Assembly: GCA_007124075.1 (NCBI GenBank)
Contig: SLFV01000543.1
Coordinates: 1 to 24,843 of the forward strand
DNA: 24,843 bases
Direction: 5' to 3'
Source: Roseimaritima sp.
GTDB taxonomy: Bacteria; Planctomycetota; Planctomycetia; Pirellulales; Pirellulaceae
The number at the start of each line of letters is the position of its first letter. The stretch's first letter is position 1. Shown here one piece after another: positions 6,332-15,500 of this stretch. The notes below the pieces were generated by a model. That model made no database searches. It was not told the origin of the DNA and was given only the letters and a program-made list of their open reading frames with translations. Made by a program: the position numbers and the translations under genes.

Positions 6332-6928
6332 TCAGTCCCGGCGCATCGGACGGATCTCTGGACAAGCAGCCAACATCTGGTAAAGCGCCACCCCCACGGT
6401 CACGGCCAGGTTCAGGCTGCGGACCTCCGGCCATGTGGGTAAGGTCACCGCGAAGGGACTCTCGGGATCTAAAATTTCCGCAGGCAGTCCGGCCGATTCG
6501 CTGCCAAAAATCAAAGCATCCCCGCACTGAAAGGGAGTCTCCCAGATCGGTTTTTTGGCAAATCGGCTGAAGACCCACTGCCGACGTGTTGGTATTTCGT
6601 CCTGCAATTGCTGCCAATTCGCGACCTCCGCCCACTGCAAATGTTGCCAGTAATCCAGGCCCGCACGTTTGAGGCGGCTGTCGGTGATTTCGAAACCTTT
6701 GGGACCGACCAGCCATAATTTGGCACGCACGCCGACGCAAGAGCGTCCAATGTTCCCGGTATTCTGCGGAATTTCAGGTTGGTACAGAACGACATGTGCT
6801 GCTGGTGGATAAGTTTGATTACAATCATCCCGTCGCTCGGCTTGCACGATCGCCGTATCGTCGGACACACTGTTGATTGGTCGCTGATCCTTATCTTTCA
6901 TTTCGGTATTCCCGCTCTGATTTGACAT
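6332..6928 (-). CDS. trmL: tRNA (cytidine(34)-2'-O)-methyltransferase TrmL (SPOUT)
   Basis: TrmL methylates the 2'-OH of the wobble base of some leucine tRNAs using SAM, acting as a dimer. The SPOUT trefoil-knot hallmarks are all visible: QPEIPQNTGNIGR, then GFEITDSRLKRAGLDYW, LIFGSESAGLP, and the C-terminal knot VRSLNLAVTVGVALYQ. The catalytic domain is about 150 aa, as in E. coli TrmL, but here it is preceded by a 44-residue polar extension without resemblance to a domain. ATG 6928 shares bases with the divergent gene's ATG 6927. An internal ATG at 6901 (MKDKDQRP), about 10 bases after GGGA, is an equally good start and gives 189 aa. It ends convergently 50 bases from the SNF2 gene. Nothing in the context links it to its neighbours. 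Confidence 0.93.
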   Translation of the reverse strand: MSNQSGNTEMKDKDQRPINSVSDDTAIVQAERRDDCNQTYPPAAHVVLYQPEIPQNTGNIGRSCVGVRAKLWLVGPKGFEITDSRLKRAGLDYWQHLQWAEVANWQQLQDEIPTRRQWVFSRFAKKPIWETPFQCGDALIFGSESAGLPAEILDPESPFAVTLPTWPEVRSLNLAVTVGVALYQMLAACPEIRPMRRD

Positions 6929-7718
6929 GCCGATTCAAGTTACGTGTCCCAGCTGCTTAAGCCGTTTCAACGTCAGTGATAAATTCGCTGGCCAGACCGG
7001 TCCTTGCCCGAAGTGCAAGAAACCCATCAAGATCCCGGAAAAAACCGAACAGGTTGTTATCCACGCACCTCGCGATGACAGCCCGAAGGATAGCAAGGGA
7101 CGTTCGGTTCTGAAACCGATTCGTCGTCAGGAAACACAAATTACTCGGCTGGGCATTGTCGTGACCGCCATTACGGTGGTCTTGCTGATGACTGGCGCGT
7201 TGGCGGTGCGTCTGCTGGCTGCATCCCCGCACGTATTGTTGGTGATCTTGGGCACAATCGTGGTTGCCCCTCCCGCAATCTTTGCTGCCTACACTTTTTC
7301 TCGTGACTCGGAATTGGAACCGTTGGTGGGTAGCGATTTGCGAAATAGGGTGCTGATTTTGTCGGGCATCTTTGCTGCTTTGTGGCTGATCTACGCTTAC
7401 GTGCCGACGTATGTTTTTGAACTGGACTCACCATCGCAGATGTCGCTCTTCGTTGCGGGGGTCATGTTGGTGGTTATTTTGTTGATAGGAGCCTTCGCTG
7501 CTTTTAATGCGTTGGAATTGGAGTTTTCCGGGGGGATGACCGTGGCGGGAATGTACATCGTCAGTTGTTTGGTGTTGGCCCTGATCGCTGGAGTACCGAT
7601 TTCCAGCATGGAAATGCGGCGTCAACCGCGCGAGCGTGAGTTGTTGCTGGAACCGCAGGCGGTGCTGAATCAGTCGCCTCGGTTTGCCGACACGATTTGC
7701 GGCGAGGTTCTGGATTGA
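6927..7718 (+). CDS. Zinc-ribbon membrane protein, planctomycete type
   Basis: The protein has 263 aa. The N-terminus MPIQVTCPSC...CPKCKKPIKIP carries a four-cysteine zinc ribbon (C7, C10, C27, C30). This module, followed by a hydrophilic linker and membrane segments, is a recurring architecture in Planctomycetes. About five hydrophobic segments follow (roughly residues 75-96, 102-123, 141-160, 173-193 and 203-224), then a charged tail (MEMRRQPRERELLLEPQ). The ribbon would face the cytoplasm. The start is certain from the ribbon even though there is no Shine-Dalgarno sequence. The last codons overlap the start of the HD phosphohydrolase, so the pair is co-translated. The function is unknown. 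The ribbon may bind nucleic acid or protein, and the overlap suggests a membrane partner for the HD enzyme (inference). Confidence 0.85.
   Translation: MPIQVTCPSCLSRFNVSDKFAGQTGPCPKCKKPIKIPEKTEQVVIHAPRDDSPKDSKGRSVLKPIRRQETQITRLGIVVTAITVVLLMTGALAVRLLAASPHVLLVILGTIVVAPPAIFAAYTFSRDSELEPLVGSDLRNRVLILSGIFAALWLIYAYVPTYVFELDSPSQMSLFVAGVMLVVILLIGAFAAFNALELEFSGGMTVAGMYIVSCLVLALIAGVPISSMEMRRQPRERELLLEPQAVLNQSPRFADTICGEVLD
7704..7707 (+). promoter_or_regulatory. Ribosome binding site deciding the HD gene start
   Basis: GAGG (within GGCGAGG, 7701-7707) lies 7 bases before TTG 7715 and inside the last codons of the zinc-ribbon gene. It favours TTG 7715 over the in-frame TTG 7697. Confidence 0.45.
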
Positions 7719-9043
7719 TCGCCGAACTAAGGGCCCTTGCATCGCCGCGGCATATTGTTCGCATCGCTCCGGAATTGGACGTTCCGTTGACAGCGCGTGT
7801 AACCCGTTTGTTGGACACTACGCCACTGCGACGTTTGTCACGACTGTCGCAGTTGGGGTTGGTGTCCTTGGTCTATCCGGGGGCGACACACAGCCGGTTG
7901 GAGCATTCCCTAGGTGTGTATCGCTGTGCGTTGCAGTTTTTGCAGCATTTTGCCGCCGACGAACGCTTTCACCGACATGTGGACGATGCTGCTGAGCAGA
8001 CGTTTGTCCTGGCGGCTTTACTGCATGATGTCGGGCATTGGCCGTTCTGCCATCCGATTGAGGACATGCGTTTGCCGCATCTGCCACGGCATGAAACGTT
8101 GGCGCGTCAATGGATTGAAAATAGCGAAATCGCCCAATGCATCTCGCAGCAGTGGACCAGCATCGATGCGGTCTGTGGGTTGTTGGCTGGCCCGCACGAG
8201 ACCCCAACCATGCGGTTGTTGGCCTCACTGCTCAGCGGACCCATCGACATTGACAAGCTGGACTACCTTCGTCGCGACAGCCTTCATGCAGGTGTGCCGT
8301 ATGGCCAAAACTTCGACAGCAATCGTTTGATTTCCGCCCTGCAAGTACACCCCCAACACCCACGGTTGGCGATTGGTGACAAAGGACGAACCGCTGCGGA
8401 GATGTTGGTGTTTTCGCGGTACATTATGTTCAGCGAAGTTTATTGGCATCACGCGGTTCGTAGTGCGACGGCGATGCTGCAACGCGCGGTTTATCTGCTG
8501 CACGCGGAGTTGGACTTGGTGGCGATGATGCAACTGGACGATCACCACTGGATCGCTCGGTTGTGCGACGTCGCCCGTTCGACTTCGGCAGAAGCATTAA
8601 CGACGGGGTTATTCGGTCAACAGCGGGTGCTGTGGAAGCGTGTCGCCGAATTTGATCAACTACGGCATCCCGAACTGCATCGCCTGATCGCTCGACGTCC
8701 CTACCCGTGGTTGGTTGCCTGCAGCAAGATTTTGGCGGAGGAGTTAACGCGATCATTGGGGATTTCCTTGGGGGCCGCCGACGTAATCATCGACGCTCCG
8801 CCTGTCAAACTGGAAGTCGACATCAACATTGACGTAGTGACCAACTCGGAACAGATCTGTCCATTAGGGGATATTTCGCCAGTCGTCGACGCGCTGGCAA
8901 ATCGCCAGTTTGACGATGTTGTTAAACGTGTTCGCGTGTTTGTCCGTCCCGATGTTCGACAACGGTTGCCCGCTGGCAGCCTGCCACCAGCGTGGCTGGA
9001 AAGGGCAGTCCAACAGACCAAACAGAACGCTTGGACTCAATAG
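7715..9043 (+). CDS. HD-domain phosphohydrolase (dGTPase-like, COG1078-type)
   Basis: This cytoplasmic metal-dependent phosphohydrolase of 442 aa has its HD metal ligands in the usual order: H59 and H64 (GATHSRLEHSLG), H104-D105 with H108 (LLHDVGHWPFCH), and the downstream Asp in GPIDIDKLDYLRRDSLHAG. The sequence and spacing fit the YwfO/SAMHD1-like branch of dNTP triphosphohydrolases. Whether it cleaves dNTPs or another nucleotide is not visible. The start is a TTG, and no ATG or GTG is available near the conserved N-terminus. TTG 7715 overlaps the stop of the zinc-ribbon gene (TTGA) and has GAGG at good spacing; TTG 7697 would add six residues. The 3' end overlaps the convergent slyX by seven bases. 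The C-terminal 120 residues look divergent from better-known relatives. Confidence 0.88.
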   Translation: MIAELRALASPRHIVRIAPELDVPLTARVTRLLDTTPLRRLSRLSQLGLVSLVYPGATHSRLEHSLGVYRCALQFLQHFAADERFHRHVDDAAEQTFVLAALLHDVGHWPFCHPIEDMRLPHLPRHETLARQWIENSEIAQCISQQWTSIDAVCGLLAGPHETPTMRLLASLLSGPIDIDKLDYLRRDSLHAGVPYGQNFDSNRLISALQVHPQHPRLAIGDKGRTAAEMLVFSRYIMFSEVYWHHAVRSATAMLQRAVYLLHAELDLVAMMQLDDHHWIARLCDVARSTSAEALTTGLFGQQRVLWKRVAEFDQLRHPELHRLIARRPYPWLVACSKILAEELTRSLGISLGAADVIIDAPPVKLEVDINIDVVTNSEQICPLGDISPVVDALANRQFDDVVKRVRVFVRPDVRQRLPAGSLPPAWLERAVQQTKQNAWTQ

Positions 9044-9303
9044 TGGGGTGGCTTTTCTTCCTCAGGTTTACGTTGTTCAAACGGAACCTCCTGGATCTCC
9101 AGTACCTGATCTGAGAGTTTTGACAGTCGCTGCATGACGGTGTGCAAGCGTTTATCCTGCTGTCTGATAACTTCATCCAACTGTTCCGTTAGACGTTGCT
9201 GGTGGGCTAGTTGCATTTCAACCTCGATCAGACGCTGATGCAGCATCATGGTTGAATCGGTCTTTGACGGATCTTCAGGGGGACCAGCAGGGGATTCAGT
9301 CAT
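9037..9303 (-). CDS. slyX: SlyX family protein
   Basis: The product is a small 88-aa protein. An N-terminal polar stretch is followed by a long amphipathic helix predicted to form a coiled coil (about residues 20-70, RLIEVEMQLAHQQRLTEQLDEVIRQ). The C-terminus ends PPHY, the hallmark ending of SlyX proteins. Length and heptad pattern fit. The biochemical role of SlyX is not established in any organism I know of. The gene overlaps the tail of the convergent HD gene by seven bases. Its promoter must lie in 9304-9587, in the region shared with the giant TPR gene. I see no Shine-Dalgarno sequence before ATG 9303. Confidence 0.8.
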   Translation of the reverse strand: MTESPAGPPEDPSKTDSTMMLHQRLIEVEMQLAHQQRLTEQLDEVIRQQDKRLHTVMQRLSKLSDQVLEIQEVPFEQRKPEEEKPPHY

Positions 9304-9587
9304 GATCGCGGCACACTGGGAAAAAGGGCTCGTCCTGCGGTATCGCCAGCAATGTCCAGGATCGAGGTTTTTGTGTTGAAGTAAGGGGCTGGCCCATGCG
9401 GTTCACGATTTTAACCGGCCTTCACCAGGTCTTCATGGGGTCAGGCGTACTGGCCGTACTGTCGCTAGGCTTCCAGTCTTGCCGTGCGACTTGCGTTATG
9501 ATGGTAATCTGAGCTCGTGAATCACCGCCGGAAACCATTGCGAGTCCCGTTACTTTCGCATCTGTCATCTTAACTTCCCCCGCCTTC
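9304..9587. promoter_or_regulatory. Divergent intergenic region, slyX / giant TPR gene
   Basis: This 284-base non-coding stretch has start codons facing outward on both sides. A plus-strand TATGAT at 9497-9502 is a possible -10 box for the TPR gene, but I find no -35 match at 16-18 bases. No tRNA, hairpin terminator or repeat is visible. It must carry both promoters by position. Confidence 0.3.
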
Positions 9588-12500
9588 ATGCTCCGTCAAC
9601 TTCGTTGTTTTAACGTGTCCATGCTCCGCACTGTTTTCCTCTGTTTGTCATTTCCTCTGTTGGTTTGCTTGCTGTGGATCAGGGCCCCGGGGGACCATCG
9701 TCTGTTGGCTCAGGAAACCCCGACACGGAGCCACTTGGCGGCCAGGTACGAAGGTTTATTGCTGCGGCAACCGCGGCCTGGATCCACGCTGGATCGATTG
9801 TATCGATACAGCGTGGAGGCCCAATCGTTTTCGGACTTGCTGGAACGTCTGACCCCATCCGCTGAGGACCGATCGCCCGAAGCTGGACGGCGCCTTCTGC
9901 TGAAAGGTTTGCTCCAGCACCGCGACGGACAACCGCACGCGGTGGAGTCACTGCAAGCCGCGTTAGGCTTGTTGCCCAACGATCCGGTCGCTCTACAGAA
10001 TCTGGCAATCGCTTTGGACCAGCAAGGCGAACCGACTGCAGCGGCGAAATATTTTGATGCCGCCCTAAAGCAAGGTTTGTCCCCCACCGAAGCGCTGCCC
10101 CTCTACCTTTCGCTCGGGCGGATCTATTACCAACACGACCAAGATGAACAGGCGGCCGAGCTATGGGAGCGGTTCCAGCGACAATTTTCTGGCCAGCCAA
10201 ACGCGATGGTTCAAGTCGCCAATGTGATGCTTCAGCAGCAACGGCTGTCCGCGGCAGTGGAACTGTACCAGCAACTGGCCGCGACCGCGCCGCCAACTCA
10301 GGAATTGGAGTTTCGGCTGACCGCCGCACAGCTCCGGCATCGAGCCGGAGAGAGCGAACACGCATTGGCGGATCTGCAGCAATTATTGCAGCGAGTGCGT
10401 CCCGGCAGTTATCTGGAAGAACGGATTTCCCAGACGCTGGAACCGATCATTTTGAGTCAACATGGACACGATGGGCTGGTTGCCCATTATGCCCGGCAGT
10501 TCCAACAACAACCCGATAACATCTCCCTGGGATTGCGGCTTGGTCGGCTTCAGCTACGTCGGAATGACGCGCAGGCGGCGCACGACGTGATCCAGCCTCT
10601 GCTGAAAGCCGATCGTGACAACGTTGCACTTCGCATGTCTTTCGTGGAAGCTCTGGAACGGCTTGGACGCTGGGCAGAGGTCGCCAGCCAGTATGCTTTG
10701 CTGGTTGAGCAGCAACCCCAGCGGATCGAATTCCGCATGGCATGGGGACGGGCGGTGGTGGCTGACACCCATCGGCCCGTTGTCCAGCGGCACGCCGAAG
10801 CGGTCCAAATCTGGCGACAAATTGTAGAGCAACCGCTTCCCGGACCGGCAGTATTGGTGGAGGTTGCCCAATTGCTGACCAGTGTGGAACACGATGCGGT
10901 TGCAGAACCGTTGCTGCGTCGGGCGGTCCGCCAAGCTGACGATGCGCTGCCCTACCTGGAAACGCTGGGGCGGTGGCTGCATCAGCGTGGTCGTCGCGAT
11001 GAAGCGATTGAAACCTGGATGATGATGCTCAAGCCTGCAGCACAAGCCTCCTCCGAGCAGGTTCTGCTGGTTGTGGATCTACTGATTGAATTTGCCGAGC
11101 GAGATGCCGCCGCGCGAATCTTGAACATGGCAAATGATCGCGATTGGGAGTTGGACGAGCGTTTGGCAGTCGCGGATCGTTTGTTGCGTGTAGGGGAAGT
11201 CGAAGCGGCGGAAGAACAGCTTCGGCAAACCGAACCGTTGGCGGAATCTTCCGTGCAGCTACGCCGGGTGTGGCGGCAGCAGATGCAGGTCGCAACGGCC
11301 GCCGGTTTTTCCGATCGCTTGATTCGTCAAGTGCGCAGCGCGGTGGCGGAGCGTCCCGACGACATTGGGTTGTTGCAGAAGCTGGCCGTGTTCCTGTCTG
11401 CGGACAATCAGTTTAACGCGGCAATCCTACCGTTGCGACAGGCGCTAGGCTTGCGCCCCGATGACCCCGAACTGCTGCGAGCGTTGGCGCAGATGCAGCA
11501 ACAAAGTGGACAAGGACAGGCCGCGATCGAAAGCTATAACCGCCTGCTGCAAGTGGATTCTCGGGGGCAAGTCATCACGCGACGCAAGCTTGTTGAATTG
11601 CATCGCAATTACAATCAGATGGACGCGGCGATGGAGCACGTGCGCCAGCTTATCAATCAGCAGCCGGCGGACGTGACGGCGCGGCGACTGCTGGCGGAAT
11701 TGCATTTTGAAAAGGGCCAGGCTGCTGAGGGATTCGCTGCTTACGAAGCCGCGTTACAAGTGGCACCGCAGGATCAAGGCTTGCGTCTGGATTTTGCTCG
11801 CGCTTTGGCGACAGAATACCGGACGGAATCGGCAATCGACCAGTATTGGTTAGCTTGGGAGAACAGTCGTGATCTTTCACAGCGCGCGGACATTTTGGCT
11901 GCCCTGGCTCCCCTGTACGATCGAATGCTACGGATAGATGAATTGCTGCAGCGTTTGCAAATGGCACCAGCGTTAGCAACGGGCAAAGAATTCCCGCTGC
12001 CATTGCAGCAAGCCACCGTTTGGGAGGCGGTCGGCAATCACGGGGCTGCGGCGTTGGCGCTAGAATCGCTGCTGCTGGAACGACCTGATGACACGGATCT
12101 GGTGCGGCGGCGGATTCGACTTGCGTTCCAAATGCGCCAGCCAGACGAAGAATTGCACTGGATACGTCGATGGCATCGAATGGAACAGAGCGATGCGTCG
12201 GAGTCGGGGCTGATCGATGGACTGATCCGCACCAAGCGATTCGCGGAGCTGAGCGACGAAGTCGTCCGCTTCGCGAAAGCGGGCGACGATGCGGCGGTCC
12301 ATCGCTGGTGTCGCCAGATGTTGCTGGCTGGTTTTGGCGAAAGGACCGTGCAGACGATGCAGGCTGTGATTGCCCAGGTTCCCGAACGCCCGCTACTGGG
12401 GTGGCAACTTGCGGTGCTGCAATGGATGACTGGCAATCAGGCCGCGGCTCGCGCGGCGCTGGCATCGGTTCAGGCAGATATTGTCGATCTCCCACCACAG

Positions 12501-15500
12501 GAACCACTCCCCGAAACGGTCGTGCGGACCACGGCGATGTTGGAATTGGTGGGCGACAGCCCCCAGCAGTGGTTGCGATGGTTCGTCCAGCAGCGAACGC
12601 TGGATCTTGATTTTGTGATTGCATCGATCCCCATCCTTGCACGAATGATGGAGGATTCAGAAGCGCAAACTGGCCCTCTGCCAACGACGGCTACCCCGGG
12701 GCAGACGAAGGGTGACCAAGCCGTCCCGCGTTTGTGGGCGTTATTCTGGGACGCTGCTAGCCTGGAGCAACTGACACGTAACGAGCAGCAATCCATCTCT
12801 AATGGATTGCATGCCGATGCCCAGCGGGCAGTCTTGAGATTGGCAATTCAGTTATCGCAACGCTCTTCGTCCGCCATGAACGCTCAGCATGCGCGGGAGC
12901 AAGCGCTGCAGGTCTTGCTGACGCGGCATCAGATGCAACGTGCCGACGCAGGTTCGATTAGGGAGCCATTGCCGGAATCCGATTTGGCTTGGTTGCACGA
13001 TTGTTTGGAACGGCCCGACCAAGCCACCCTGGAGGTTCTGGCGGCGGATTACTGGGCGGCACTTGTGGCGGAATATCTGCTGGCGGGAGATGAAGCATCC
13101 GCACAACAGTTGCTGGCCGGTCGTGTTAATCCCGGATCGCTGACGGAGGTCCCCGTCGCCATTGAATTGTTAAGGTCTTCAGGTGCAGTGGATCAATTGA
13201 TCGGGCAACTATCGCAATGGCGACAGTGGCTGCGCGAACTGCCCGTGGATCATGACATCGAGCCGCAGACCTTGCAGACCATCGCCGCTAAACTGGAAGC
13301 TTTCGCTAGGCCCGCGGCGCCGGAGGCAGCACTGTTGTTGACGGTTGATCAGCGTTATCAGATTGTGATAACCATTCTGGCGATAGAGGCTGTGTTTCGG
13401 CAGCAGGATTTGCGACTGGAGGAACGCTGGAACGAAGCCGTCAGTCGGGCCGCTTTGCAGGCCAGCAGCAGCACTTACGAGGTCTCGCCGTTGCTGGGTT
13501 CGCGGTTGACGGTGGCGGGTGTGCGCCTGCTGCATGACCCACGAATCTCGATCACACGCCAGCTTCAGCAAAAACTAATGACAACGCAAGACGGTGGGTT
13601 TTATGAACAATGGTTGGCCGGGGCGCTGGTTGCCGCACAGTGGACATGGGGAGAACACGCAGATCGACGACAAACCCTGCAGACGCTTGCGGAGATGCTG
13701 CGACGGTGCCAGCCAAGCGATGATTCGCGGCAGCAACGCTGGTGCGACGAGCTGCGTGGGGCTTATGCGTTGCAATTGGAACGAGTCGGGCAATCGGACG
13801 CTGCCAGCGAGCAGTGGCGAGAGGTTAAAGCCGACGAGCCGGCACTGCGTGAGCGGAAGTATTTGTCGTTGGTGCGAATCGCCAGTTACGCCGGTGACAA
13901 TGACTTGGCACTTTCCTCCCTGGAAGTTTTGAAAACGTTGTCGATTGATCGTGATACGCGCAGTGTTGTCCGCGGGCAGTTGTTGCGGCTTGGGCTTCGC
14001 GAACAGGCCGAGGCCTTCGCGCCGACACAACCCGGCCACCAAGCGGGTAGTCTGCACAGTCCCACGGTTGGCAAGTCGCCTCCGGTGGATGACTCCCGCG
14101 CAGCGGCGGAGCACGCCTATGAGCGTTTGACGCAACACGGCGAACCTGCCATCGGTGATGTCTTGGACCGTCTGAAGGCATCCGGGGTTTTGCCCGTCGT
14201 TGATCACCAATGGCAACAGCGTTTGAAGCAAAATCCGAACTCTGAATTCTACATCTCGCGGCTTGCCGAGATTCAGCGTGTCTTGGGCGATGAACAGGGG
14301 GCCCAAGCACTGCGAGCGAGGCAAGTCGAATTGCAACGCAGTCGACGTGACTCGACTGGGGACGTCGATTTTGAACTGAAGACTGCGTTGCAAGCGATTG
14401 CTCGACGGGAGTTTTCCATCGCACTGGATCATTTTCTGAATGTTTTTTCAATCGACAGCCAACGGATTCCCCCTCATTTGAGCGGCTTTATCCAGGCGGC
14501 TCAGATGTCCAAACGAATGGATGCCGTATGGCAGCATCTGGCAACTTGTGATCTTTCGCGATGGCATTTCGGTACGCTACGGGAACTGATGGACCTGGAC
14601 CCGGAGGCGATGGAACGTCCCTCCCCACCGCAAAGGCAGTGGATGACGCAGTTGTTGTTGCACTGCAGTGACGAACAATTCGGTCCATTGCTAAAGGAAC
14701 TTAGGCGTCCGCAACGTCTGGGGGCAAGCGTCAACGAGGTTGCCAGCCAGCGACTGCAAGCCTGGCTGACGGAAGGGCACTATTGGGATCCCGAGGCGGT
14801 TTTCTGGCGTCAAGGTGCCCCCAATAGCGACGGTCGATTCGAGGGGAATCTGTCGCTGCTGGCTGAACTGTTGACCGATTCGCGAGCCCTGGGTGAAGCC
14901 TTCAAACAGCGTGCTGGGCGTTGGGACAATCACCCGGAGCGGAGTGCGATCGCCCTGGTCGTTCGCATTCTGAGCGGCGACGACCGGGAGGCGGTCGAAG
15001 CACTGGCGAAAGACCACCACGCCCTGACGGGTACGCTGGCATGGCAATTGGCCGATCTTGGGTTGCAACGACGGAACCTACCGCCCTCGTTATGCGAATC
15101 ACTGTACCAGCAGGCGCTAGCTGATCGACAGATTCCCAGGTCGCAACGAAGATTCAATGCGGGGGTGGCAGAAAGGTTGCTGCGGTTGGTGAACGACCAG
15201 CGTGGTGAACAGGCGGCAATGGAATTTTTGCGTTCCAGCCTCGTGCGACTAGCGGGGCCTGAGGGGCAGCCCACAAGCTTGGAGGATCAGCAGGATCTGG
15301 TCTGGATCGCACAGCGGCTGCAAGACGCCAATGAACCTCTGGATTACCTTCAAGCGGCTGATCTCGCAGGCCGACTCGCAGACTTGGCTCAGCGGCACGC
15401 GATTGTCCAGACCCTTGGTCCGCAAGCCTATCAGGCTTTTTGGGGCCAGTGGCTGGAATGGTCCCAACAGACGGCATCCAGTGATTGGAACCTACGCCCC

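Noticed and set aside
9497..9502. TATGAT as a -10 box for the giant TPR gene
   Set aside because: No -35 hexamer with reasonable match at 16-18 bases upstream; noted only within the intergenic entry.
11653..12684. Long minus-strand open frame (343 codons) inside the giant TPR gene
   Set aside because: It lies wholly antisense to clear TPR repeats, is Pro/Arg/Ser-rich with no domain, and is explained by the CTG/CAG/GCG-rich codon use of the sense gene. The same applies to minus-strand frames at 9679-10365, 13575-14432, 13825-14451 and 16167-16670.
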